From contig WRDH01000028.1 in NCBI GenBank assembly GCA_009783555.1, positions 1-39,300 on the forward strand: DNA of 39,300 bases, read 5' to 3'. This DNA is from Oscillospiraceae bacterium (GTDB lineage: Bacteria; Bacillota; Clostridia; Oscillospirales; Oscillospiraceae). The notes under the pieces were generated by a model. That model made no database searches. It was not told where the DNA came from and saw only the letters and a program-made list of their open reading frames with translations. Positions 23,912 to 32,790 of the stretch are shown one piece after another; position 1 is the stretch's first letter; every line of letters begins with the position of its first letter. A program made the translations under genes and the position numbers.

Positions 23912-24862
23912 TTACCCTATTTTCAGGGCTTTCACGGAGTTAATAATATCACCTAAAATATTTTCCGCTGTAATTCTATCGTGATCCGCACCCGGACGAA
24001 GCACCAGACGGTGTGCAATCGTATCCACAAAAAGCGGCTGTATGTCACCGGGAATAACATAATCCCGCCCCTGTAAGTATGCCGCTGCTTTTGATATGCT
24101 TGTTAATGCAATAGAAGCGCGTGGGCTTGCGCCCAATATGATATCGGGATGATTTCGTGTTTTATTTACAAGGGCAACGATATAGCTCAAGATATCCGGA
24201 TTGACATGAACTCTGTCTACTTCCGTGCACATTTCTTCCAGTTCCTCTTGTGTTACAACAGCTTCTACAAGGTCTAAGAGATTTTTTCCCTGCTTTCGCT
24301 TTAGCAGTGATAGTTCATCAGTGGGTTTCGGGTATCCCAGCGAAAGGCGTACCATAAATCTATCCATCTGTGAATCCGGCAGCATTTGTGTTCCTGCTGC
24401 ACCGACAGGGTTTTGTGTCGCTATAACTATAAACGGCTGCGGAATTACATGTGATGTCCCGTCAACCGTGACTTGTCCCTCTTCCATTGCTTCGAGCAGA
24501 GCCGATTGTGTACGGCTTGTGGCACGGTTTAATTCGTCCGCTAAAAACAAATTACACAAAACCGCACCGGGTGTATAGTCCATGGTGCCTGTATCTTTGT
24601 TAAACACGGAAAATCCCGTAACGTCGGACGGCAAAACATCCGGCGTGAACTGCACACGGCTGTATTCCAGATTAAGTGCTTTTGAAAAAGCTATCGCAAG
24701 TGTTGTTTTTCCAACACCGGGGATATCCTCGATTAAAATATGCCCCCTTGCAAGAATTGCCAGAAATACGCGTAGCACCACTTGTTCCTTTCCGACAATC
24801 GCTTTCATAACGCTTTTCAGAACACGTCTGCCCGCAATATTCCCTTTTTGGGTTTCTTTCAT
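23912..24862 (-). CDS. moxR: MoxR-family AAA+ ATPase
   Basis: A 316-residue AAA+ ATPase. Walker A PGVGKTT is at about 48-54, Walker B LFLADE at 105-110, sensor 1 in FIVIATQNP, the arginine finger in DRFM, and sensor 2 in GASPRASIAL. MoxR proteins act as chaperone-like ATPases assembling or activating substrate complexes, commonly with DUF58 and transglutaminase partners. GGGAG lies six bases before the ATG. It is the first gene of this operon, with a strong promoter 130 bp upstream. Confidence 0.95.
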   Translation of the reverse strand: MKETQKGNIAGRRVLKSVMKAIVGKEQVVLRVFLAILARGHILIEDIPGVGKTTLAIAFSKALNLEYSRVQFTPDVLPSDVTGFSVFNKDTGTMDYTPGAVLCNLFLADELNRATSRTQSALLEAMEEGQVTVDGTSHVIPQPFIVIATQNPVGAAGTQMLPDSQMDRFMVRLSLGYPKPTDELSLLKRKQGKNLLDLVEAVVTQEELEEMCTEVDRVHVNPDILSYIVALVNKTRNHPDIILGASPRASIALTSISKAAAYLQGRDYVIPGDIQPLFVDTIAHRLVLRPGADHDRITAENILGDIINSVKALKIG

Positions 24863-24908
24863 TTACTTCTCCCGGAACTTACCTAATGTTGTTGTTGGAG
24901 AGGTCATT

Positions 24909-24956
24909 ATATCATGTTTCACGGTTCTCGCTCAGCGAGGAGTGGAACGATATCAT
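24909..24956. repeat. Imperfect palindromic repeat upstream of moxR
   Basis: The centre CTCGC-TCA-GCGAG (24927-24939) is perfect; flanking arms ATATCATGTTTCAC and GTGGAACGATATCAT pair imperfectly. It lies in the moxR leader region, between promoter and gene. It looks like a dispersed palindrome, not a regulator site specific to this operon. Confidence 0.5.
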
Positions 24957-24993
24957 AAAATCAATGTATGATAACCGCTATACGGATGCGGTT

Positions 24994-25022
24994 ATTATAC
25001 CCTAAAACCGCCAAAAAAGCAA
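24994..25022 (-). promoter_or_regulatory. SigA-type promoter for moxR operon
   Basis: On the - strand, TTGCTT (25022-25017), exactly 17 bases, then consensus TATAAT (24999-24994). An 8-bp inverted repeat ATAACCGC/GCGGTTAT (24971-24978/24988-24995) runs into the -10 box, and 11-bp inverted arms TATACGGATGC (24979-24989) and GCATCCGTATA (25035-25045) bracket the promoter. Confidence 0.65.
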
Positions 25023-25112
25023 TATTTTGAATCAGCATCCGTATATATTCAGCGAAATTTGTGATATTATGTATTAATTAATTCTATTAAAATCCGCAGG
25101 AGGAACTGATTG

Positions 25113-25679
25113 GTGGCAACGTATTTTACGGCAGACCTGCATTTCGGACACCGGGAAATTATAGATTATTGCAGCAGACCTTTTAATGATGTTTCAGACA
25201 TGAATCAAAGCCTGATCAGAAACTGGAACTCCCGTGTTAACAACGATGATCATGTCTATATTGCCGGCGACTTATTCTATGGCGGGCGTGATGCCGCAGG
25301 GATTGATGAGGCCATATCCACAGTTAAAAAACTCAACGGTATATTGCACCTTGTTGCCGGAAACCATGATTTCCCATACCTAAAAAATATGGAATATCAC
25401 TACCTCTTTGCCGATGTTGACCAAGTGCGGTATCTTAAGCATGAGGGTGAAAACATCTTTCTTTGTCATTACCCGATGGCAGAGTGGAGCGGCTACTACC
25501 GGGGAAGCTGGCATATTTACGGGCATGTGCATAATGATAAGGATAGTAAAGCGTTTCAGTATATGAGAACCCTGGATAAAGCATTAAATGCAGGAGTCGA
25601 CATTTGCGGGTACATGCCTGTGACATTTGAGGAACTGAAAAAGTACAATGAGGCTTTTAATACGTCATTCTGCGCGTAG
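25113..25679 (+). CDS. Metallophosphoesterase
   Basis: A 188-residue calcineurin-like phosphoesterase. Metal and active-site motifs in order: DLHFGH (D8, H10), GDLF, AGNHDFP, CHYPM and GHVHND. It belongs to the small group starting M-x-TYFTADxHxGH; the substrate is unknown. I favour the GTG at 25113, which gives exactly that N-terminus, with AGGAGGA eight bases upstream; a TTG one codon earlier (25110) is also possible. The last residues (SFCA) and the stop codon lie inside a palindromic repeat, so the original C-terminus may have been altered. The gene stands alone between oppositely read or separately promoted neighbours. Confidence 0.88.
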   Translation: MATYFTADLHFGHREIIDYCSRPFNDVSDMNQSLIRNWNSRVNNDDHVYIAGDLFYGGRDAAGIDEAISTVKKLNGILHLVAGNHDFPYLKNMEYHYLFADVDQVRYLKHEGENIFLCHYPMAEWSGYYRGSWHIYGHVHNDKDSKAFQYMRTLDKALNAGVDICGYMPVTFEELKKYNEAFNTSFCA

Positions 25680-25764
25680 TCGCAGAATCCATGTCGCAAT
25701 TATGCTATATATTTGGAAATGCTACATACAGTAATAGATTCTGCGACTAACGCGCAGAATGACG
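25663..25764. repeat. 102-bp MITE/REP-like inverted repeat overlapping a gene end
   Basis: The arms 25664-25689 and 25737-25763 are near-perfect reverse complements (outer end GTCATTCTGCGCG; one extra A in the right arm) around a 47-base AT-rich centre. The left arm contains the TAG of the metallophosphoesterase gene. Confidence 0.85.
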
Positions 25765-25831
25765 GGGCTTGGAATACCCCTCTGCACAGCAACTAGCGGG
25801 CACGAGTGTAACTTTCAATATATTCTTTTTG

Positions 25832-25860
25832 TTGCTAATAATCATGCTTCGTAGTAAAAT
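25832..25860 (+). promoter_or_regulatory. SigA-type promoter for pssA-psd
   Basis: TTGCTA (25832-25837), exactly 17 bases, TAAAAT (25855-25860). Transcription would begin near 25867, about 37 bases before the pssA ATG. Confidence 0.55.
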
Positions 25861-25903
25861 AGGGGCACATCGTTAATGCTTATTTGGGCTGTCGGGAGAA
25901 AAA

Positions 25904-26608
25904 ATGAAAGATATTGAGCTTTCTTCCCATGATATCGAGAAAAACAAAAAAACGAAGCCTTTTATCGGGTATTACAAGTTCTGGGTTATGCTTACATATC
26001 TCAGTGTATTATCAGCGATTGTCGGCATGTCATTTGCGCTGAGCGGTGACCTTGTACTTGCTATGATATGCCTTATGACATGCGGTTTATGTGACATGTT
26101 TGACGGCCCTGTCGCTAGACGCAAAAAGCGAAATGATCGAGAAAAGAACTACGGCATACAAATTGATTCATTAGCGGATTTGGTCAGTTTTGGAGTATTT
26201 CCGGTTGTTATCGGATACACTGTTGGATTCGGGTATATTACACAAGGGCATTACTTGCTCGAGCCGGTTTTGTTTATTGTCATTGCCGCAATTTATGTTT
26301 TAGCTGCTCTTATCAGGCTTGCGTATTTTAACGCCGTAGAAATTGAGCTTCAAGCAAAAAAGGAGAAGCGCAAGCATTACGTCGGTATGCCCGTTACTTT
26401 CGTTTCCATCCTGATTCCCCTTGTCTATTCGGTATGTTTTTTGCTCGATTTCTCGTTTGCGCTTGCATATCCGGTAATGCTGTTCATTATTTCTCTTGCG
26501 TTTTTATCGAGAATTAAGTTTCCGAAAATCAAAGGCAAGTATTTGGTGCTTTTCTTACTGATAGGCATACCCCTTGTTGTATTTCTGGTATGGAGCATCG
26601 GAGGATAG
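25904..26608 (+). CDS. pssA: CDP-diacylglycerol-serine O-phosphatidyltransferase
   Basis: A 234-residue integral membrane enzyme making phosphatidylserine from CDP-diacylglycerol and serine. The CDP-alcohol phosphotransferase signature is visible as DMFDGPVARR, then an 11-residue spacer, GIQIDSLAD; the spacer is about three residues longer than the classic pattern, which I have seen in clostridial homologues. About six hydrophobic helices follow the signature. GGGAG precedes the ATG. Psd, the next enzyme in the pathway, is encoded 57 bp downstream. Confidence 0.93.
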   Translation: MKDIELSSHDIEKNKKTKPFIGYYKFWVMLTYLSVLSAIVGMSFALSGDLVLAMICLMTCGLCDMFDGPVARRKKRNDREKNYGIQIDSLADLVSFGVFPVVIGYTVGFGYITQGHYLLEPVLFIVIAAIYVLAALIRLAYFNAVEIELQAKKEKRKHYVGMPVTFVSILIPLVYSVCFLLDFSFALAYPVMLFIISLAFLSRIKFPKIKGKYLVLFLLIGIPLVVFLVWSIGG

Positions 26609-26665
26609 GAACAAATCGCAAATAGTAAATGGTTGCCTTTTATGTTTTAAACACAGGTGAAAGGA

Positions 26666-27544
26666 ATGGAATTTAGTGTGATAAGTGAGGAAAAAATCAC
26701 TTTCAGGGCTGTTCCGATTCTCGATGAAAATAAAGCAAGCATCAAGTTTCTGTATAATACAGTCTTTGGGAGAATCTTGCTCAAGGTTATAATAAAAACA
26801 ACTGTGTCCAAACTAGCCGGCTTCATACTTGGTAGTCCGGTTTCACGTGTTTTTATAAAAAGATTCATCACACAAAACGGTATTAAAATGGATGCGTACC
26901 GCAATGTCAACTACAGCTCATTTAACGACTTTTTCACAAGGGAGATAAAAGAAGGTTACAGACCCTTTCCGGCTGATATCGGTAGCCTTGCATCACCTTG
27001 CGACGGTAAACTGACAGCATATCCGATATCACCTGACAGTGTTTTTCGAATTAAGCATTCCTCGTATTCCATAAAAGATCTTCTTCAAGATAAATCGCTT
27101 GCCGATAAATATTCCGGCGGTACATGTCTTGTGTTCAGGCTGTCACCCGACGACTATCACAGATATTGTTTTATTGATGACGCAGAGATATTAAAGCACA
27201 GATATATTAAAGGCGTACTCCACACTGTTCGCCCGATTGCATATCAATACCACACGGTTTTCTGTCAGAACTCAAGAGAATATACAGTGATGCAAACAAA
27301 GCACTTCGGCAGAATTGTTCAAATAGAAGTCGGCGCGTTATTTGTCGGAAAAATCTCGAACCATAAAAAAAGCAGCATTGTGCTGCGTGGCGAAGAAAAA
27401 GGAATGTTTAAATTCGGCGGCTCAACAATAATACTGCTGTTTGTTGAAAATGCGGTAACGGTTGACGGTAAAATCATGAAAAACACTGCCTTGAACAGGG
27501 AAACTATAGTGAGAATGGGTGAAAAGATAGGGGAGTGCAGTTAA
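26666..27544 (+). CDS. psd: Phosphatidylserine decarboxylase proenzyme
   Basis: A 292-residue proenzyme that decarboxylates phosphatidylserine to phosphatidylethanolamine. The self-cleavage motif is GGST near the C-terminus; S253 would become the pyruvoyl group. Other conserved parts are SFNDFFTREI, SPCDGKL, RLSPDDYHRYCF and VEVGA-like IEVGALFVG. The frame opens at a GTG (26657), but the ATG at 26666 has AGGTG six bases upstream and is preferred. It is co-transcribed with pssA. Its TAA overlaps the TAA of ftsK on the opposite strand. Confidence 0.94.
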   Translation: MEFSVISEEKITFRAVPILDENKASIKFLYNTVFGRILLKVIIKTTVSKLAGFILGSPVSRVFIKRFITQNGIKMDAYRNVNYSSFNDFFTREIKEGYRPFPADIGSLASPCDGKLTAYPISPDSVFRIKHSSYSIKDLLQDKSLADKYSGGTCLVFRLSPDDYHRYCFIDDAEILKHRYIKGVLHTVRPIAYQYHTVFCQNSREYTVMQTKHFGRIVQIEVGALFVGKISNHKKSSIVLRGEEKGMFKFGGSTIILLFVENAVTVDGKIMKNTALNRETIVRMGEKIGECS

Positions 27545-30120
27545 GCGTTGCCGTTTATATATTGCATTTGATGCCATTGATCTTTTGTTATCAATAAATT
27601 CCTGGGTTTTGAGCCTTCAAAGGGTCCGACGATTCCCATTTCTTCCATCTGGTCTACTATTCTCGCAGCTCTTGCATAACCCAGCTTCAGTCTTCTTTGG
27701 AGCATTGACACGGATGCCTGGTTCGTTTCGAAAATAACGTCCACTGCTTGCGGGAGAAGTTCATCGTAGTCGCTTCCGTCTGAATCACCCGATTGTTTTT
27801 CTCCCGTGGTTTTTTCTGCAGCGGCTTTTTCGATTTCACCCATGACCTCTTCCGAGTATTGAGCATCGCCGCTTTTTTCAATATACCCGATTACTTTTTC
27901 ACGTTCCTTGTCCGATACCCATGTGCCCTGCAATCGCATGGGTTTTCCTGTACCTGTCGGAGCGTAGAGCATATCACCGTTTCCAACGAGCTTATCCGCA
28001 TTTTGACCGGGGTCTAAAATTATTCTTGATTCAAGCGCGCTGGAAACTTTAAACGCTATACGTGACGGGATATTTGCTTTCATCAAGCCGGTTATGACAT
28101 CCGCACGCGGGCTCTGTGTAGCAATAATTAAATGTATCCCGGCTGCACGCCCCATTTGTGCGATACGGCAGACTGATTCTTCAACTTCCTTTGCCGCCAT
28201 CATCATTAAATCTGCAAGCTCGTCAATGACGACAATAATCTGCGGCAGCGACTCACGTTCTTCCTTCGATTTACGCGCTGCTTGATTATACCCTTCTAAA
28301 TCTCTTGCATTTGTTTCCGAAAAGAGCGTGTATCTCTTCATCATTTCATATGTCGCCCACTGCAACGCTCCTGCAGCTTTTTTCACATCTGTTACGACAG
28401 GGACAAGCAAGTGCGGAATACTGTTGTAGACCTTAAATTCAACCATTTTCGGGTCAATCATTATAAACCGTGCGTCCTCGGGACTTGCTTTGTACAGAAT
28501 GCTCAAGATAATCGAGTTCAAGCAGACCGATTTGCCTGAACCGGTAGTGCCTGCAACCAACATATGCGGCAGCTTCTTGACATCACCTACTATAGGTTCA
28601 CCTGTAATGTCCATTCCTATTGCAAATGTCAGCTTCGATTTCGCTTGTGAGAACTCTTTTGATTCGAGAACATCACGCAGATGGACGTTACTTATATTCT
28701 TATTCGGAACTTCAATGCCGACCGTGGATATTCGGTTCGGCATAGCTGCAATACGAACTCCAACCGTACCAAGTCTCATTGCAATATCGTCAGCAAGGTT
28801 TGTCAGTTTGTTCAGTTTAATACCTGCTTCAAGCTCGGCTTCATATCTTGTAACGGAAGGACCGCGCGTTGCATTGGAAATATTAACATTGACACCAAAG
28901 CTTTGAAACGCTGCCTCGAGCCTCTCTGTATTTAACCGAACCTCGTTATCGCCTGCACGCGACTGTGGCTCTCCACGCGATAACAACTCGAGCGGCGGAA
29001 AAGAATAGCTTGTATCCGGGCTTACACCTACGTCAATATCAGGCACAATCGGCATTCTTGATTTCTTTACAGGCTTACTTCCCGGAGTTGGTTCCTGAGT
29101 CGGCATAGGTTCAACGAAACCTGTATTTTCCGCTATAATCGGTGGTAATAAGCGGTCGGGTCTACGTTGTTTACCCTCCATAAACGGTATATCGAGCGGC
29201 ATGTCTTCCGGGGTTATGTTTTCTTTCTCAATCTCAGGCATAATGGAATTCGAATTATCATCTCCCGAAGCCGGGTCATTCGAAGAATCCTTATTAAATG
29301 CATCTGTATCTTCATCTGCAAAATGGTCAGGTTTCAAGGGCTTACCGTTTTCATCCAGAGGTATGTCAATTTTCCTCTTTTTCCAAAGCGGTATTAATGA
29401 ACTCCCGTATGGCCGGTTTTGCCTCTGCCGGGATCTGTCAGGTACCGCTCCCCCCGGAGGATATGGTTCATGTTCGGGTTCGTACTCGGGTTTGGGTTCA
29501 GGTATATAAGGACGCCTTTGACGCTTGCCGTATGCTTCAATTAACCCTGTAATTGTTGCGTTGAAAGCAATCATTAAAAATACAAGTGTTGCACAAATAA
29601 GAGCTATTGCTCCTCCCACTTTGCCAAAAAGTAATAAGAAAAGTTCCGCAACAGTGCCGCTTACTATTCCTCCCGATTCAAGCGCTGCACCGCTTGACCA
29701 AAGCCGACCGATCATAGCAAATGAGAAACTATACGCTTCAACATCAATCATGAACAAATGCACAAGTGCACCTATAACGACAGTCAGTAGTAAAGTACAA
29801 ATGGTTCGCAGCAATATCGGGCGACCTTTGTGAAACGCCAAAACTACCGCACACATAATAAGAGCAGGCGGCAGCGCATAAAAACCATATCCGATTAGAC
29901 GTTTTACAAATCCTGTGAAAAACGCAATAAAAACGGGATCGTTATCGAAGTACCCGATAAATGAAAAAATTCCGATAATAAAGCAAGTTATTGCCATTAT
30001 CTCACGCCGGCGCGGCGGTTTTGATGTATTTGCTTCAGACTGCGAGCTCGAACCCGTATTCGGGCTTTGTCTTGCTGCAGAAGTACCTGAAGCTCTCTTT
30101 TTCCTGTTTGTCTGAGCCAT
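27541..30120 (-). CDS. ftsK: DNA translocase FtsK/SpoIIIE
   Basis: An 859-residue DNA motor for chromosome segregation at the septum. In order: about four membrane helices in the first 190 residues, a charged Pro/Glu-rich linker (about 200-370), the alpha/beta RecA-like motor with Walker A GTTGSGKS (K530) and Walker B IIVVIDELADLM, the IATQSPRADVITG segment, and a C-terminal winged-helix gamma domain (NQASVSMLQRRLKLGYARAA) that reads polar DNA sequences. The frame opens at TTG 30129; I start at the ATG at 30120 (MAQTNRKKR). FtsK versus SpoIIIE cannot be told apart from sequence alone. It follows uppP closely. Confidence 0.96.
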   Translation of the reverse strand: MAQTNRKKRASGTSAARQSPNTGSSSQSEANTSKPPRRREIMAITCFIIGIFSFIGYFDNDPVFIAFFTGFVKRLIGYGFYALPPALIMCAVVLAFHKGRPILLRTICTLLLTVVIGALVHLFMIDVEAYSFSFAMIGRLWSSGAALESGGIVSGTVAELFLLLFGKVGGAIALICATLVFLMIAFNATITGLIEAYGKRQRRPYIPEPKPEYEPEHEPYPPGGAVPDRSRQRQNRPYGSSLIPLWKKRKIDIPLDENGKPLKPDHFADEDTDAFNKDSSNDPASGDDNSNSIMPEIEKENITPEDMPLDIPFMEGKQRRPDRLLPPIIAENTGFVEPMPTQEPTPGSKPVKKSRMPIVPDIDVGVSPDTSYSFPPLELLSRGEPQSRAGDNEVRLNTERLEAAFQSFGVNVNISNATRGPSVTRYEAELEAGIKLNKLTNLADDIAMRLGTVGVRIAAMPNRISTVGIEVPNKNISNVHLRDVLESKEFSQAKSKLTFAIGMDITGEPIVGDVKKLPHMLVAGTTGSGKSVCLNSIILSILYKASPEDARFIMIDPKMVEFKVYNSIPHLLVPVVTDVKKAAGALQWATYEMMKRYTLFSETNARDLEGYNQAARKSKEERESLPQIIVVIDELADLMMMAAKEVEESVCRIAQMGRAAGIHLIIATQSPRADVITGLMKANIPSRIAFKVSSALESRIILDPGQNADKLVGNGDMLYAPTGTGKPMRLQGTWVSDKEREKVIGYIEKSGDAQYSEEVMGEIEKAAAEKTTGEKQSGDSDGSDYDELLPQAVDVIFETNQASVSMLQRRLKLGYARAARIVDQMEEMGIVGPFEGSKPRNLLITKDQWHQMQYINGNA

Positions 30121-30136
30121 GGCTTTCAACTTTCAA

Positions 30137-30976
30137 TTAATTATTAAACAGTGACCATATTATAGTGACTATGCCAATGCCCCAGCAATAGTATGCGAAG
30201 TTTCCGAATTTCCCCAGCGACATAATCCGCCTTAAAAATTGAATTGCGAAATAGCCTACGCCGGCAGCGACAACAAATCCTGCAAGGTATATCGGGAGTA
30301 AAGAAAAGTCAGCACCTCCGGTTATTGCCCTGAACACGGAAACAATTGTTGCTCCTATCACCGCAGGGATTGAAAGTAATAAAGAAAACCGGACTGCAAA
30401 TGTTCCGGTAAGCCCCCGTGCAAGCCCGACGGCAATGGTTGTTCCCGAACGGGAAAGCCCCGGTACCACCGCTACTGCTTGCGCAAGTCCGATAAAAATA
30501 GCATCCGCGATTGTCATTGTCTTGTCTGTTTTATTTCCCTCTTTGATGTATTTGCTAGAGACATACAGTATGCAACCGGTGACAATAAGTGCAAAACCAA
30601 TAAAGAGTGTATTAAAGAATAGTTGTGAAAATGGAACAAATACAACGAATATAAGTGGTAATGTACCTATAATAATGAATAACAACGCTCTGCCCGGCGG
30701 TTTGAGAGCTACAGGTTCGTCTGAATTAGTATCTGATTTCAAACGCAGATATTCAACTCCGTCATGAATCATTTCTTTTATTTCCGCTCTGTATACCGCG
30801 CAAATAGAAACCAATGTACCAAGATGCAGGAGTACATCAAACAGCAGATGATACTCTTCCGAGTATTCCATTCTGAACAAGTTTTGCAATATGGACAAAT
30901 GACCCGAGCTGGAAATGGGGAGAAACTCAGCTATACCCTGCACAAGCCCTAAGAATACCGCTATTATAAGAGACAT
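30137..30976 (-). CDS. uppP: Undecaprenyl-diphosphate phosphatase
   Basis: A 279-residue polytopic membrane enzyme of the BacA/UppP family that recycles undecaprenyl pyrophosphate to the monophosphate carrier for cell-wall synthesis; loss usually raises bacitracin sensitivity. The two signature motifs are visible: GLVQGIAEFLPISSSGHLSI near the N-terminus and PGLSRSGTTIAVGLARG in the middle. AGGGG lies upstream of the ATG. It sits between metG and ftsK on one strand, 16 bp ahead of ftsK. Confidence 0.96.
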   Translation of the reverse strand: MSLIIAVFLGLVQGIAEFLPISSSGHLSILQNLFRMEYSEEYHLLFDVLLHLGTLVSICAVYRAEIKEMIHDGVEYLRLKSDTNSDEPVALKPPGRALLFIIIGTLPLIFVVFVPFSQLFFNTLFIGFALIVTGCILYVSSKYIKEGNKTDKTMTIADAIFIGLAQAVAVVPGLSRSGTTIAVGLARGLTGTFAVRFSLLLSIPAVIGATIVSVFRAITGGADFSLLPIYLAGFVVAAGVGYFAIQFLRRIMSLGKFGNFAYYCWGIGIVTIIWSLFNN

Positions 30977-31062
30977 AACAAATCCCCTTTCAAAGTAATT
31001 AAGAAATAACTATGCAGAATGCAGAAATAATAAACTGCTTCATTTTGTTTCGGTTTCACACA

Positions 31063-32643
31063 TCACACCATCTCAGCGGACAGAATTTCAAGTTCTTTTG
31101 CTACATCAAAGCGCGGGAAGATTATTTCACCTTTGTTTACCTTTACTGTCTTTGGAAGTGTTCCGAAGGATTCCGCAGAGTCATATGTCGATATTTCATC
31201 AGTTGCGCCAATTTGCGTTAGTATCGCCTTGCATGATTCCGGCATTACAGGTGTTAGGAATATTACACATATGCGTATTGCTTCGAGAAGATTATACAAT
31301 ATTGCCGCAAGCCGTGTTTGGTTTGTTTCATCTTTTGCCAGTATCCACGGTGTTGTTTCATCTATGTACTTGTTTGCACGTGATGTAACCTTAAATATAT
31401 CCGATAGCGCGTTTTGGAATGCAAGTTTCTCCATATGTGTTTCGTATGTTTCATGTAAGCCGTTTGCTAAAGCAATTAGCTCATCATCTTCGGGAGAATA
31501 TTCATGAACCGATGGCAACGCACCCCCAAAGTATTTATCTGCCATTGCAACTGTCCGTGAAACAAGATTTCCGATATCATTTGCAAGGTCGGTATTTATA
31601 CGTGTAAGAAGCAGTTCGTTGTTGAAATTCCCGTCAGCACCAAATGTGTATTCGCGTGCGAGGAAAAAGCGCAGCGTATCCACTCCGTATCTGTCGGCAA
31701 GTATTATCGGGTCGATTACATTTCCTTTTGATTTGCTCATTTTTTCGCCGTCAAACAGCAGCCAGCCATGTCCGAAAACCTGTTTCGGCAACTCGACACC
31801 GAGCGACATAAGCATTGCCGGCCACAAGATTGAATGAAACCTTACTATTTCTTTGCCGACAAAATGCACTGTACAAGGCCAGTATTTGTCGAAATCGTCG
31901 TATCTCTCATTTTCATATCCGAGTGCCGTTATATAGTTGTTTAACGCATCGACCCACACATACACCACATGTCCCGGGTCAAAATCAACGGGAATGCCCC
32001 ATTTGAATGTCGTGCGCGATACACAGACATCCTCAAGTCCCGGTTTGAGGAAGTTGTTTATCATTTCATTCATACGTGACTGCGGCTGCAGAAAATCGGG
32101 TTGATTTCTATACAACTCAATAATTTTATCTGCATACTTTGATTGACGGAAGAAATACGCTTCTTCTTCGGCGTATTTTACTTCACGCCCGCAATCGGGG
32201 CAATTACCTTCCACAAGCTGGCTGTCTGTCCAAAATGATTCGCAAGGTGTACAGTATGAACCTTTGTATGCACCCTTATATATATCCCCGTTGTCATGCA
32301 TTCTTTTGAATATCTTTTTTATTGATTCCTCGTGGTAGTCATCGGTTGTGCGAATGAAGCGGTCATAAGAGATGTTCAGTTTTTCCCAGAGGTCGAGAAT
32401 TCCGCCTTTTCCGCATACAATGTCATCAACAAAGTCCTTTGGCGTGACACCTGTTTCTCTTGCTACCGTTTCAATTTTCATCCCATGTTCGTCCGTCCCG
32501 GTAAGAAACATAACATCATAACCGCGCATCCTTTTATATCTCGCCATAATATCAGCCATAACAGTGCAGTACGCATTCCCAATGTGCAGTTTGTTAGACG
32601 GGTAATAAATCGGCGTTGTTATGTAGTATGTTCCTTTTGGCAT
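31063..32643 (-). CDS. metG: Methionyl-tRNA synthetase, short form
   Basis: A 526-residue class I synthetase charging tRNA-Met. HIGH is present as KLHIGNA, KMSKS as GEKMSKSKGN, and a CxxC...CxxC zinc knuckle as YCTPC and CPDCG; the WVDALNNYI and HVVYVW stretches are typical. It stops shortly after the anticodon-binding helical domain, without the C-terminal OB-fold (EMAP-like) domain found in many Firmicute MetRS. The frame opens at 32670; the ATG at 32643 has AAGGAG six bases upstream. No T-box leader precedes it: only about 150 bases separate it from glyS on the other strand. Confidence 0.96.
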   Translation of the reverse strand: MPKGTYYITTPIYYPSNKLHIGNAYCTVMADIMARYKRMRGYDVMFLTGTDEHGMKIETVARETGVTPKDFVDDIVCGKGGILDLWEKLNISYDRFIRTTDDYHEESIKKIFKRMHDNGDIYKGAYKGSYCTPCESFWTDSQLVEGNCPDCGREVKYAEEEAYFFRQSKYADKIIELYRNQPDFLQPQSRMNEMINNFLKPGLEDVCVSRTTFKWGIPVDFDPGHVVYVWVDALNNYITALGYENERYDDFDKYWPCTVHFVGKEIVRFHSILWPAMLMSLGVELPKQVFGHGWLLFDGEKMSKSKGNVIDPIILADRYGVDTLRFFLAREYTFGADGNFNNELLLTRINTDLANDIGNLVSRTVAMADKYFGGALPSVHEYSPEDDELIALANGLHETYETHMEKLAFQNALSDIFKVTSRANKYIDETTPWILAKDETNQTRLAAILYNLLEAIRICVIFLTPVMPESCKAILTQIGATDEISTYDSAESFGTLPKTVKVNKGEIIFPRFDVAKELEILSAEMV

Positions 32644-32677
32644 GGCTTTCTCCTTATAGTCGCACGGCAATCAAGGC

Positions 32678-32686
32678 ATTTTATCA
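32678..32686 (-). promoter_or_regulatory. Extended -10 promoter for metG
   Basis: On the - strand TGA-TAAAAT (32686-32678), an extended -10; the -35 position 17 bases upstream is only TTTATT (32706-32701). Transcription would start near 32671, about 28 bases before the ATG. Confidence 0.4.
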
Positions 32687-32742
32687 TATATGAACAAAAA
32701 AATAAACCCCCGAAAATTTTTATTCCAATCTAGAGGAAATCT

Positions 32743-32775
32743 TGTTATAATACCCTTCACGGCTTTTGTGCCGTG
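32743..32775 (+). promoter_or_regulatory. Extended -10 promoter and start-site hairpin for glyS
   Basis: TGT-TATAAT (32743-32751) is an extended -10 with consensus hexamer; the -35 region is poor. Right at the expected start, CACGGC (32758-32763) and GCCGTG (32770-32775) form a 6-bp stem, which may stabilise the mRNA 5' end. Confidence 0.5.
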
Positions 32776-32790
32776 GTACGGAGGGAAGTC

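Noticed and set aside
32644-32790. T-box leader for metG or glyS
   Set aside because: The divergent gap is only about 150 bp, with no specifier stem and no TGGNACCGCG-type antiterminator.
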